Assembly (NCBI RefSeq): GCF_007856155.1
Contig: NZ_CP042266.1
Location: 6,882,001-6,946,000, forward strand
DNA: 64,000 nt
Source: Streptomyces qinzhouensis
GTDB lineage: Bacteria; Actinomycetota; Actinomycetes; Streptomycetales; Streptomycetaceae
Reading direction: 5' to 3'
Shown here: piece after piece, positions 43,408 to 51,659 of the stretch
Layout: each line of letters begins with the position of its first letter
Numbering within the stretch: position 1 is the stretch's first letter
Translations under genes and position numbers: made by a program
Notes under the pieces: model-generated
Seen by the model: the letters and a program-made list of their open reading frames with translations, nothing else
Told to the model about the DNA's origin: nothing
Databases searched by the model: none

Positions 43408-44406
43408 TCACCGGCTGACGGATTCCGGCACCTCCACCGAAGCCGGGACCGCCTCGGTGTCCTCAGGACGCCTCCGGAACACCATGACCGAACCCGCCAC
43501 GGCCAGCCCCAGCCCCAGCCCGCCGGCCCCCGCGGGCGCCGTCACCCCCACCAGCCGCAGCTTGCGGTTGTCGGCCTTCGCCAGCTCGACCTGCTTCTTC
43601 TGCGTCTCCTCGGTGAACGCGATCCGCTCGCTGTTGAGCAGCACCACCTCGTTCTCGGCGGATTCCGCGCCGGGTGCCCGCAGCGTCTTCCGCGGCCCGA
43701 TCGCCGCGAACAGGATCCGACCGGTCTTCTGGTCCACGATCAGCTCGATGCCGTGGTTGGAGTACCACTCCTCGGCGAGGATCTGGCCGCGCTCCGGCTG
43801 ACCGAGGAGCACCCCCGGCACCTGCCGGGTACCGGTCTTCACCGCGTCGACCTTGCCGGTGAACCGGTAGCCCGCATGGCCCTGGACCTTCTTCGTGCCC
43901 TTGGACTTGACGAGCTCCACGGTGGCGCCCAGCGTGCTGTCCCACCAGCGGTACGAACGGTTCTCCACGTTGAACGGGAACTTCAGATACGCCTCGCCCT
44001 CGAATCGTGGGGTCTCCCCGCAGCAGTGCACCGGGGCGTTGGTCTTCCGGTCGGTTACCCAGCGTTCCACGGTCCACAGGAACGAGTCGTGGGGGTCGGA
44101 CGCGGGCAGCGTGGAGTCGGTGTCGACGCTCGTCGAGACGTCCCAGATGGCCCGGCCGCTCTCCTCACTGTCGGCCACATCTCCGCGGACCTTCCGGGTG
44201 ATGGTGAGGTTCGCGTCCTCGATGGTCTTCACCTTCTGAGCGTCGAAATAGCTCCCCTGACCAGTGAAAACAGTTGTCACATCGGTGTCGATCGGGGTGC
44301 GCTGCGCGCGCGGCTCGACATACCAGGCGAGCATCGCGGCCAGCACCAGCAGAAAGGTGCCGATGCCCAGCAGAACAAGCGAAACGGGTGAGGTGGTACG
44401 TCGCAT
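43408..44406 (-). CDS. DUF3068 (PorA-like) membrane-anchored protein
   Basis: From ATG 44406, behind TTGGAG, this protein has 332 residues. One N-terminal helix (VLLGIGTFLLVLAAMLAWYV) and one C-terminal helix (GAGGLGLGLAVAGSVMVFRR) flank a beta-rich extracytoplasmic domain. Domain features such as VTTVFTGQGSYFD, YLKFPFNVENRSYRWWDSTL and GVLLGQPERGQ match the actinobacterial DUF3068 family, whose founding description relates to PorA of mycolic-acid bacteria. The function in Streptomyces is unproven. It lies upstream of the AftD/acyltransferase operon on the same strand, and has its own promoter. Confidence 0.9.
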   Translation of the reverse strand: MRRTTSPVSLVLLGIGTFLLVLAAMLAWYVEPRAQRTPIDTDVTTVFTGQGSYFDAQKVKTIEDANLTITRKVRGDVADSEESGRAIWDVSTSVDTDSTLPASDPHDSFLWTVERWVTDRKTNAPVHCCGETPRFEGEAYLKFPFNVENRSYRWWDSTLGATVELVKSKGTKKVQGHAGYRFTGKVDAVKTGTRQVPGVLLGQPERGQILAEEWYSNHGIELIVDQKTGRILFAAIGPRKTLRAPGAESAENEVVLLNSERIAFTEETQKKQVELAKADNRKLRLVGVTAPAGAGGLGLGLAVAGSVMVFRRRPEDTEAVPASVEVPESVSR

Positions 44407-44522
44407 CCGGGCACTCCAAGGAGGGATCGAGACGGCTCGACACAGGGTCGGAAATTCGCGGTCACAAGGTGACGGAGCGTGTGCGCGCGGGGGGAAAAGT
44501 GCAGCCGCGGTATCGGCCGGGA

Positions 44523-44566
44523 ACCGTAGGCGCACCCTTGACTAGGTGTCAATGCATTGTTGACAC
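44523..44566 (-). promoter_or_regulatory. sigma70-type promoter with inverted repeat for DUF3068 gene
   Basis: On the minus strand, -35 TTGACA (44547-44552) and -10 TACGGT (44523-44528) are 18 bp apart. The -35 overlaps a perfect inverted repeat GTGTCAA...TTGACAC (44546-44566, 7-nt loop), a likely operator or a second divergent -35. The predicted leader is about 110 nt. Confidence 0.6.
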
Positions 44567-44723
44567 TGACTCCAGCCGGTCGGGGCCGGCGTGCGCCACC
44601 ACGGGAAGCAGGACCAGGGACCCGTGGCCACTCACGATCAGGGAGCTCGTGAGCACTGGCGCGGATCGTGTGGATCATCCAAGGTGGGGACGGACTTTCG
44701 ACCGGAGAGGCTGGACCCCCAGC

Positions 44724-44876
44724 ATGCCCAGACTGCTCGCCGCCGCACTCACCGCCGTGGCCGCCGCGGCCCTCGCCGTGGGCGCCGCCCTCGGCATCGT
44801 GGCCCTGCTCAACGCCACCCCGGACCAGCCCAACACCCCGCTCGTCACCTACGAGACGGCCTCGCGGGAGCGCTGA
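44724..44876 (+). CDS. small single-helix membrane protein (DUF2613-like)
   Basis: This 50-residue protein starts with an alanine-rich transmembrane helix (LLAAALTAVAAAALAVGAAL) and ends in a short extracytoplasmic tail, LLNATPDQPNTPLVTYETAS. The pattern of helix plus ATPxQPNTPLV tail is conserved in actinobacterial DUF2613-type proteins. The role is unknown. It ends 3 bp before the PucR regulator start, so they are probably cotranscribed. Confidence 0.8.
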   Translation: MPRLLAAALTAVAAAALAVGAALGIVALLNATPDQPNTPLVTYETASRER

Positions 44877-44879
44877 CCA

Positions 44880-46193
44880 GTGCCCTCCAACACCACCGCC
44901 CTCGGCCCCCCGGGCGCCACCGCGGCTCCCGTCACCACGGGGGACCGCACGGTGCCACCACTCGGCTCCCGGTCGGCCTGGCACGACGTACCGCGCAGCC
45001 AGGTGCGCCGATTCGCGGCACTCGCCATAGCCGAGGCCCCGACCCTGGCCGAGGAGATCCTGCGGGAGATCCGCCGGGAGTACCCGCACGTCCCGGTCAT
45101 CCTCGACGACTCCGGCGAACCCAAGTCCCTCATCGGTATCCGGCGCGCCATCGAGGTCTTCGTACTGCATCTGGAGACGACCGAGGACCGGCCCCGCGTC
45201 CACCCCGAAGTCTTCCAGGACTTCGGCCGCGGCGAGGGACTCGGCGGCCGCAGCCTCGACTCCCTCCAGGCCATCTACCGCCTCGGCGTCCGCCTCACCT
45301 GGCGACGCCTCGCCGAGATCGGCCAGCGCGTCGACATCCCGCCACCGGCCATGTACGAACTGGTCGACGCGGGTTACGAATACCTCGACGGCCTCGTCGA
45401 CCAGTCGGTACGCGGCTATGCCGAGGCCGCCGCCCGGCAGGCCGGTGAACGCCTCCGGCTCCAGCGCGAGCTCATGGAGCTCCTCCTCGCCGAGCACAGC
45501 ACCCGCCCCGCCGCCGGCCCGCACGAGATCGCCGCCGCCCTGGCGGAACGCGCCGCCCGGATCGGCTGGGCACTGCCCGCGAAGGTCGCCGCCGGGGTGC
45601 TGCTGCGCCCGGCCCGCCAGGCCGTCGCCCCCGCCGTCGGCCAGGGCGTCCTGCTGGACATGGAGGCCGAACAGCCCCGTATGGTCGTGCCCGACCCGGA
45701 CGCGGCGGGCCGCCCCGAACTGCTGCGGCGCGCCATGACCGGCTGGGCCGGCGCGATCGGGCCACCGGTGCCGCTGGTCGATGCCGCGAAGTCGCTGCGC
45801 TGGGCCGAGGCCGCCGTACGCCTCATGGAACGCGGACTGCTTCCGGCGGGGGAGGTGCTGCACTGCACCGAACACACCGAGGCCCTGGTACTCCTCCAGC
45901 CCGAGGAGCTGATCGACGATCTGGCCCGCCGCACCCTCGCACCGCTCGCCCACTGCGGCCGGACCCATGCCCGCCGCCTCGCCGAAACCCTGCTCGCCTG
46001 GCTGGAGACCCGGGGCGGCGCCCCCGAGGTCGCGGGCCGCCTAGGGGTCCACCCCCAGACCGTCCGCTACCGGCTCCGCCAGATCCGGGAGCTGTGGGGC
46101 GACGAGATCGACGACCCCGACCGCCGCTTCGAACTCGAACTGGTCCTCCGCGCCCAGCGACTGCGCGGAGACCTGGGCCGCTTCACGCCCTGA
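44880..46193 (+). CDS. PucR-family transcriptional regulator
   Basis: This 437-residue protein starts at GTG 44880. A helical N-terminal ligand or dimer domain (residues ~30-200, including LDSLQAIYRLGVRLTWRRLA) is followed by a central GGDEF-like degenerate region. The C-terminal PucR HTH_30 domain reads LAETLLAWLETRGGAPEVAG, LGVHPQTVRYRLRQIRELWG. Such regulators activate purine, amine or other catabolic genes; RsbRD-type N-termini are common in Streptomyces. It ends 9 bp from the convergent acyl-CoA dehydrogenase gene. No operator was evident. Confidence 0.9.
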   Translation: MPSNTTALGPPGATAAPVTTGDRTVPPLGSRSAWHDVPRSQVRRFAALAIAEAPTLAEEILREIRREYPHVPVILDDSGEPKSLIGIRRAIEVFVLHLETTEDRPRVHPEVFQDFGRGEGLGGRSLDSLQAIYRLGVRLTWRRLAEIGQRVDIPPPAMYELVDAGYEYLDGLVDQSVRGYAEAAARQAGERLRLQRELMELLLAEHSTRPAAGPHEIAAALAERAARIGWALPAKVAAGVLLRPARQAVAPAVGQGVLLDMEAEQPRMVVPDPDAAGRPELLRRAMTGWAGAIGPPVPLVDAAKSLRWAEAAVRLMERGLLPAGEVLHCTEHTEALVLLQPEELIDDLARRTLAPLAHCGRTHARRLAETLLAWLETRGGAPEVAGRLGVHPQTVRYRLRQIRELWGDEIDDPDRRFELELVLRAQRLRGDLGRFTP

Positions 46194-46202
46194 AGGCCCT
46201 CC

Positions 46203-47387
46203 CTAGAGGAAGGGTGTGCCGGGGTCGAGCCCCGAAAGCACCCTGCCGTACAGCTCCAGGTTGGCGGCGGGGTTGACGTACGAGTGCAGGTTCAGGGCGT
46301 TCAGATCCCGTACGATCCGCTGAATCGGCACCTCCCGGTGCAGGGACGAGGCACCCGAAGCGGATCCGATCAGGTCGGCGGCCTCCTTGCACAGACGCGC
46401 CAGATACCCGCACTGCGCCCTGATCCGGGCCCGCTCCTCCGTCGGGTACGGCTCTCCGCCGGCCGTCCTGGATTCGATCAGCCGCACCAGTTCGGCGGCG
46501 AGCAGTCCCGCGGCGGAGACCTTCATCGAGGCCTCGGCGAACTGGAGATGCGTCACCGGGGCCTCGTGCTGATGCTCGTAGTAGGTGTAGGTGATACCCC
46601 GCTGATGGATGCGTTCACCGAACTCCGCCAGAGCCGCCCGGCCCAGACCGAGGGCGCTCGCGGCCGTCCAGGCGCAGAACAGCAGCAGCACCGGCATCCG
46701 GAAGAAGGGGTCGGCGCGGTTCCGCTCGGACGGAAACACATCCGCCAGCAACGGCTGCACCGGCAGGACGCGATGGGCGGGCACATGGACGTTCCGGGCG
46801 ACGACACTGTTGCTGCCGCTCCCGGCCAGACCTGAGACGTTCCAGTCGTCCAGTACTTCGAGATCGGTCATGGGGATCGCCAGCCACAGCATCTCCGGCG
46901 GGCCTTCCCCGGTATCGGCCAGCGCGGTCAGCAGATGCCAGTCGGCGTCCCGGCAGCCGGTCGCGAAGGGAGACTTGCCGCTCACCGTGTAACCGCCGTC
47001 CACCGGAACGGCTTTCGAGCTCGGGATGAGCGTGCCACCGATCCGTACATCGGGACCGGTGAAGATCTCGTCCTGAGCCTCGTCGGGGAACAGGGCCGCG
47101 ATGAACGAGGACCCGGCCTGGATGAGCGCCAGATACCCGGCCGATCCGCAGGCGGCGGAGATCTCGCTCAGCGCGTCGATCTGGGTCCGTAACGGAGTCT
47201 GGTAACCCCCGTAGCGGCGGGGGACGTTCATACGGTAGACCCCGGCGCCCGTGAGTGCCTCGATGACCTCACTCGCCACCCGGCCCTGCTGCTCCGCCCG
47301 CGCGGCGTGCGAGCGGATGAGCGGCCGGAGCTCGCGTACGCGGGTGACGAGCTCGGTGTCCGAACGAGGTACTGACGAACCGGCCAC
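46203..47387 (-). CDS. acyl-CoA dehydrogenase-fold flavoprotein (HsaA/DszC-like)
   Basis: From GTG 47387, behind GGAGG, this protein has 394 residues of the acyl-CoA dehydrogenase superfamily. Recognisable parts are VYRMNVPRRYGGYQTPL, ISAACGSAGYLALIQAGSSF, VDGGYTVSGKSPFATGCRDA, WNVSGLAGSGSNSVVARNVH and SLHREVPIQRIVRDLNALNL. The C-terminal half lacks the catalytic Glu context of true acyl-CoA dehydrogenases and matches the flavin-dependent monooxygenase branch (HsaA, HpaB-C2, DszC), which uses FMNH2 or FADH2 from a separate reductase. No reductase is adjacent. A nearby methyltransferase and acyl-CoA oxidase-like gene on the same strand suggest a small tailoring set. Confidence 0.85.
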   Translation of the reverse strand: MAGSSVPRSDTELVTRVRELRPLIRSHAARAEQQGRVASEVIEALTGAGVYRMNVPRRYGGYQTPLRTQIDALSEISAACGSAGYLALIQAGSSFIAALFPDEAQDEIFTGPDVRIGGTLIPSSKAVPVDGGYTVSGKSPFATGCRDADWHLLTALADTGEGPPEMLWLAIPMTDLEVLDDWNVSGLAGSGSNSVVARNVHVPAHRVLPVQPLLADVFPSERNRADPFFRMPVLLLFCAWTAASALGLGRAALAEFGERIHQRGITYTYYEHQHEAPVTHLQFAEASMKVSAAGLLAAELVRLIESRTAGGEPYPTEERARIRAQCGYLARLCKEAADLIGSASGASSLHREVPIQRIVRDLNALNLHSYVNPAANLELYGRVLSGLDPGTPFL

Positions 47388-47703
47388 AGGGACGACCTCC
47401 GGTCTCGAGTCACAGAAGAACCCTCACCGTGGCGTGGGTCCCGAAGGCTGTCAATGCCGCCTGCCGCCGGGTGAGCGACCATGGCGCGAGGCGGTGGCCG
47501 TCCTCGTCCGGCCGGGGCAAACCCTCCGAGGCCCGTGGCCGTCCTCGGGCGGCCGGGGCAAACCCTCCGACGCCGGCTGGGTCGCCGCGGGACCGTCCAC
47601 CCTCTGGTGGGACACCCGCCGGACCAGGACGATCCGGGTGTCGGTGGGCTCTCGCCGCCGACGGTCGCACCCGGACGCCGGTGGTACGGGAACACCGGGT
47701 CGG
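47388..47703. other. 316-bp intergenic region with 41-bp duplication
   Basis: No supported gene. It holds the tandem duplication at 47494-47575 and otherwise GC-rich sequence with no clear terminator. Confidence 0.55.
47494..47575. repeat. two 41-bp tandem repeats
   Basis: Two adjacent 41-bp copies (47494-47534 and 47535-47575), each starting GTGGCCGTCCTCG and containing GGCCGGGGCAAACCCTCCGA, differ at only a few positions. Confidence 0.9.
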
Positions 47704-48498
47704 TCACCCCGGGTCCGGGCCCGGGCCTGCGGGTCTGGTGCCCCATGCGGTCCAGAGCTCATGGCCGTAGAAGCCCGCCGAGGGATCTCGCAGTACCCGA
47801 TGGGCATGGGCCAGATCGGTTTCGCCGATACCGAGGGCGAGTATCTGTTCGCGTATGCGGTCGAACGTCATCCCGATCAGTTCCGCCATGAGGCTCCCGC
47901 CCGGGTGGTAGCCGCGGGAGGCCTCGGCCCGTACTCCGGTGATGCCGTGTCGCTCCAGCATGCCGGGGAGGGCCGGGCCGATCGCGGGATCGCCTCCGGC
48001 CCGGCGGGACACCGCGGCGTATGCCTCGGTGACCCGTTCGAACCGGGTGTCCGGCCGGTTCCTGCGCACCGTGGCGTAGGTGAAGTCGCCGACGACCAGT
48101 GTGCCGCCGGGGCGGACCGCCCCGACCAGCCGGGAGAGCACCTCCTCGCGCTCGGCCAGATGGGTCAGCAGGAGCCGGGTATGCACCAGATCGAACGCGG
48201 ACTCGGGCAGCGGGTCGGCCCGTAGATCGTGTCGGCGCACCGTCAGGTTGGGGTGTTCGCCGAGCAGGGTGGTGTCGAGATCGAGGGCGAGTACGGAGCC
48301 GGTGGCGCCGACCCGGTCGGCGAGGACACGGCTGATCGAGCCGCCGCCGGCCCCGGCGTCCAGACAGCGCCAGCCGGGGGCCACCCCGATCGCGTCCAGA
48401 CAGCGGATCGTGTGGGGGTCCAGATAGGACTGGTTGAGGGCGAGCCGCTGCCGCTCCCGCTCCCGGTCGGGTTCCTGGGGGAGGATGTAGGTGCTCAT
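47704..48498 (-). CDS. class I SAM-dependent methyltransferase
   Basis: This 264-residue protein has motif I RCLDAGAGGGSISRVLADRV, motif II VLALDLDTTLL, then DLVHTRLLLTHLAEREEVLS and AVRPGGTLVVGDFTYATV. The opening NQSYLDPHTIRCLDAIG is typical of ubiquinone/menaquinone-like or natural-product methyltransferases of Streptomyces. The substrate is unknown. It shares orientation with the acyl-CoA oxidase-like gene 81 bp upstream. Confidence 0.9.
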   Translation of the reverse strand: MSTYILPQEPDRERERQRLALNQSYLDPHTIRCLDAIGVAPGWRCLDAGAGGGSISRVLADRVGATGSVLALDLDTTLLGEHPNLTVRRHDLRADPLPESAFDLVHTRLLLTHLAEREEVLSRLVGAVRPGGTLVVGDFTYATVRRNRPDTRFERVTEAYAAVSRRAGGDPAIGPALPGMLERHGITGVRAEASRGYHPGGSLMAELIGMTFDRIREQILALGIGETDLAHAHRVLRDPSAGFYGHELWTAWGTRPAGPGPDPG

Positions 48499-48579
48499 GC
48501 TGTGGGCCCTCTCCGGTGCGATGCCGTGGGTCTGCGGGAGCCGGCGGCGGACGCGGCACCGGCGGCCGGGGAGAGGGCG

Positions 48580-50301
48580 TCAGGGCTGCATCTCGTAGGT
48601 GCAGGCGATCGCTTCGATGCTCCGCCAGGTCCGGGCGGTCCGGTCGGCATCGTGCGCGGGGACACGGAGACAGGACAGGGCGCGGGCCCGTTGCTCGTCG
48701 GTGGCGCCGGGTTTGCCGTGGAGCTCGGTGAGCGCACCGGCGAAGTCCCTGATCAGCAGGGCGAAGATCTCGTCGAGCAGATCCCGGTCGGGCCCGGAGC
48801 GGTCGGCCCGCTCAGTGTGTTCCAGAATCAGCTGACCGTAGACGACCAGCATGAACAGCTGCCCGACGGGGAGCATCAGGTCGAGGTCCTCGCGTTGCCG
48901 GGGAGTCGGCCCGCAGTCGAGCAGGAGTTCGCGGAAGCCCTCGACCTGTTCCCGGAACCGGGCCACGTTGGGCACGTCCGCGAAGCGGTCGAAAGCGGGA
49001 CGCCAGTCGTGGAACCGGACCTTGCCCAGGCCGCCGGTGGGCCCCTGCTCGAACAGGAACCGGTCGTCGGACGCGTCGGTACGGGACGGCACCGGATCGT
49101 ACGGCACGGGTTCGGCCAGCAGATGGTTGTGCAGGAACTTCAGTATGAGCGCGGTGTTGACGTGAACCGTCCCTTCGAGCCGCGGCAGCCCTGGGAGGTC
49201 CCGTGCCACCCAGTTGAAGTGGGTTCCCGCCTCGAACCCCTTCGCCGCGATGACGTCCCAGAGCAGGGCGACCACCTTCTCCGCCTCCGTGGTCACCTTC
49301 GTCTTCGACAGGGCGGTGAAGAGGATGTACCGCCGGTCGTCCGCGTGTGCCGACTTCACATAGTCGACCACACGGTTGGTGAACATCTTCATGGCGATGA
49401 GCCGCAGATAGGCATCGCCGAAGATGCTGCGGATATGCGGTAGGTCCGTGACCCGCCGCCCGTAGAGCATCCGCCGGTGCGCATGGTTGAGCGACTCGTG
49501 GAAGGCGTGCTCGCACGCGCCGATCCCGGCCGTTCCGAGATTGAACTTGCCGATGTTCACGGTGTTGAGCGCGACATCGAGGGCCGGCCTGCCGGTGTGC
49601 AGAATGTCCGCCGGGCCCACGGGGTACCCGTCGAACCCGATCTCTCCCACGAACAGGTGGGTGTTGGCGATGTTGCGGACGGCTGTGTAGCTCGGGTGGC
49701 GGCTGTCGGCGAGGAAGAACACATAGCCGTCCGGACCCTCGATGTCGGCACGCCGGCCGAAGACGGTGACGATGCCCGCCACGTTGCCGTTGCCGATGTA
49801 GTGCTTCGAACCATTGGCCGAGAAGTGACCGTTACCCGTCGGGGTGAGGATCAGGTCCGTCGCGTAGATATCGGCCCCGTGCTCCTTCTCCGACAGAGCG
49901 AACGCCGCCGAGTGCCCCTGCCGGAGGAGTTCGACCGTGCGCCGGCGGGCCGTCTCGTTGCGGCTCTGCCAGACCGGGGCGAGACCGAGCATGGTGACAT
50001 GCCAGGTGTACCAGCCGTTGATGCCGTAGAAGGCGAGGACCTCGTTGAACGCCGCATTGCGTGCGGTGTCCCAGCGGCCCGCACCCTGAGCCGCGTCGGC
50101 GGGGACGAGACAGTGCGCGAAGATCCCCTGCTCTCCGGCGAAGGCGAGGAACTCGGCGAACCAGGTGCCGTAACTCTCGACCAGTGCTTGTTTCCCCCGT
50201 TTCTCGAACCACTCGATGGAGGCGCGTAATAAGCGACGAGTCGTCTCGTCGAACTCGGCGGGATCGTACGACTGCGGGTTCAGGACGGAAGGCTCCAGCA
50301 C
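48580..50301 (-). CDS. acyl-CoA oxidase/dehydrogenase-fold protein
   Basis: From GTG 50301, behind AGGGAG, this protein has 573 residues, longer than ordinary acyl-CoA dehydrogenases and close to acyl-CoA oxidases. FAD/substrate landmarks are GHSAAFALSEKEHGADIYAT, FSANGSKHYIGNGNVAGIVT and LNTVNIGKFNLGTAGIGACE. It also has RRVTDLPHIRSIFGDAYLRL and an extended helical C-terminus. Such proteins introduce alpha-beta double bonds in acyl chains, here perhaps for a biosynthetic intermediate. It is the first gene of the apparent group with the methyltransferase and the HsaA-like protein. Confidence 0.86.
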   Translation of the reverse strand: MLEPSVLNPQSYDPAEFDETTRRLLRASIEWFEKRGKQALVESYGTWFAEFLAFAGEQGIFAHCLVPADAAQGAGRWDTARNAAFNEVLAFYGINGWYTWHVTMLGLAPVWQSRNETARRRTVELLRQGHSAAFALSEKEHGADIYATDLILTPTGNGHFSANGSKHYIGNGNVAGIVTVFGRRADIEGPDGYVFFLADSRHPSYTAVRNIANTHLFVGEIGFDGYPVGPADILHTGRPALDVALNTVNIGKFNLGTAGIGACEHAFHESLNHAHRRMLYGRRVTDLPHIRSIFGDAYLRLIAMKMFTNRVVDYVKSAHADDRRYILFTALSKTKVTTEAEKVVALLWDVIAAKGFEAGTHFNWVARDLPGLPRLEGTVHVNTALILKFLHNHLLAEPVPYDPVPSRTDASDDRFLFEQGPTGGLGKVRFHDWRPAFDRFADVPNVARFREQVEGFRELLLDCGPTPRQREDLDLMLPVGQLFMLVVYGQLILEHTERADRSGPDRDLLDEIFALLIRDFAGALTELHGKPGATDEQRARALSCLRVPAHDADRTARTWRSIEAIACTYEMQP

Positions 50302-50476
50302 AGCACAGCTCCCTGTCTTCCCGCCGGTCCCCCTGCTCAGGCGGACAGGACACGGCAGGTGGTGTCCGGGCAAAGTACAAGGGGCCGGTGTGCCCCTCAA
50401 CCCCGCGTCGGCGGCGCGCGACCGGTACTCGTACCGGCCCGGGGCGCCCCGAGGTGCCGGCCCCTGAACGGGACAT

Positions 50477-50522
50477 GACCGGTCCGGGCCCGGCTGCCGA
50501 GGGAGCCGGGACCGGACCGGTC
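50477..50522. terminator. strong hairpin terminator after DJ-1/PfpI gene
   Basis: Arms of 19 nt (50477-50495 and 50504-50522) pair with one mismatch around an 8-nt loop. The hairpin lies just after the DJ-1/PfpI gene stop and about 175 bp upstream of the acyl-CoA oxidase-like start, insulating the two units. Confidence 0.85.
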
Positions 50523-50574
50523 ACGGTCCGTCCGGGTCGAGTCAGGTGGTGGGTGAGGTGGTGGGGCAGGTGGG

Positions 50575-51366
50575 TCAGGTCGCCGAGTCGGCGAGCAGTT
50601 TCAGTGCCAGCGCCTGCGTCTCCGCGTCCGCCTTCTCCGGGCTGCCGGTGCCGAACGGCGGTTCGGGGTCGTACTCCATCGCCAGCTCCATCGCCCGGCC
50701 GACCCGTTGGTCCGAGAGCCGGGCGGCGAGATGCAGCCCCATATCGATCCCGGCGGACACCCCGGCCGCCGTGATGATCTTGCCGGCCTCGACGAAACGC
50801 CCCGGCGTGTAGATCGCCCCGACCTCCTTCAGATAGGGGCGGGAGGCCCAGTACGTGGTGGCGGGCAGCCCGCGCAGCAGTCCGGCGGCACCGAGGATCA
50901 GCGAACCGGTACAGACCGAGGTGGTCCAGGTGCTGTGCCGGTGGACCCGGCGGATCCACTCGAGAATCCGGACGTCCGCCATACTCTCCGTCGTGCCGCG
51001 TTCGCCGCCGCCCGGTATCACCAGCACATCGGCCCGAGGGACCTGGCGCAGGGTTTTCGCCGCGACGATCCCCAGTTCACCGGTGTCCGTCCGGACCGGA
51101 CCGGCTTTGACGGCCACCGTGGTCACCCGTACGCCGGGTACCCGGCAGAGTGCTTCGTACGGCCCCACCGCGTCCAGCGCCGTGAACCCCTCGTACAGCA
51201 GTATCGCCACCTCCCTCGGCACGTTCCGCTGCCCGGGTGGCCGGCTCCCGCCGCCGTCCGCCGCTGCCGGAGCCGTCGAAGCACCGGTGGCGATTCCGGC
51301 GCCCAGCGTCACCCCAGCGGCTGTCCGCAACACCCCGCGGCGGCTGTGTTCCTGCTTCTCACTCAT
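50575..51366 (-). CDS. Tat-exported DJ-1/PfpI-family protein
   Basis: This 263-residue protein carries a twin-arginine signal (HSRRGVLRTAAGVTLGAGIA) and an Ala/Gly spacer. Its domain is class I glutamine-amidotransferase-like of the DJ-1/PfpI superfamily: VAILLYEGFTALDAVGPYEA, DVLVIPGGGERGT, and the nucleophile elbow TTSVCTGSLILGAAGLL with reactive Cys. Isonitrile hydratases and ThiJ-type proteins share this. Export by Tat implies a pre-folded, periplasm-equivalent role, perhaps on a small molecule. ATG 51366 follows GAGAGGA. It is monocistronic and divergent from the methyltransferase gene. Confidence 0.9.
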   Translation of the reverse strand: MSEKQEHSRRGVLRTAAGVTLGAGIATGASTAPAAADGGGSRPPGQRNVPREVAILLYEGFTALDAVGPYEALCRVPGVRVTTVAVKAGPVRTDTGELGIVAAKTLRQVPRADVLVIPGGGERGTTESMADVRILEWIRRVHRHSTWTTSVCTGSLILGAAGLLRGLPATTYWASRPYLKEVGAIYTPGRFVEAGKIITAAGVSAGIDMGLHLAARLSDQRVGRAMELAMEYDPEPPFGTGSPEKADAETQALALKLLADSAT

Positions 51367-51389
51367 CGCTCGGTCCTCTCGCTTACACC

Positions 51390-51424
51390 GTGCTTGGTGC
51401 TTGGTGCTTGTTGCTTGGTGCTTT
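51390..51424. repeat. five 7-bp tandem repeats upstream of DJ-1 gene
   Basis: Five GTGCTTG-type heptamers (three exact, then TTGCTTG and GTGCTTT) start 23 bp upstream of the DJ-1/PfpI ATG, in its promoter or leader region. Confidence 0.9.
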
Positions 51425-51659
51425 GTGTTTCAGGAGTCGGCGCGGACGGCGGCGGAGTTCCCGGGGGGAGTACGCCCGCCGGTCGACGGTGGTGCGGGAG
51501 GTGTGAGAGGTGCGAGAGGTGTGGGTGGCGCGGGAGGGCAGGGTTCGTGGGGAGGTCGCACGCACGGCCGTGGAGCGAATTCGCCGTCCCGCTGCGCGTC
51601 CGGGCCCGCGATCCTATGCTGACCCCCGAGGGTGGAGACGACCTGAGGGGGCATGCCTC

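Noticed and set aside
47788..47788. tRNA or other structured RNA genes in the window
   Set aside because: I looked for tRNA-like cloverleaf motifs (GGTTCGAATCC-type T-loops) across intergenic gaps and found none convincing.
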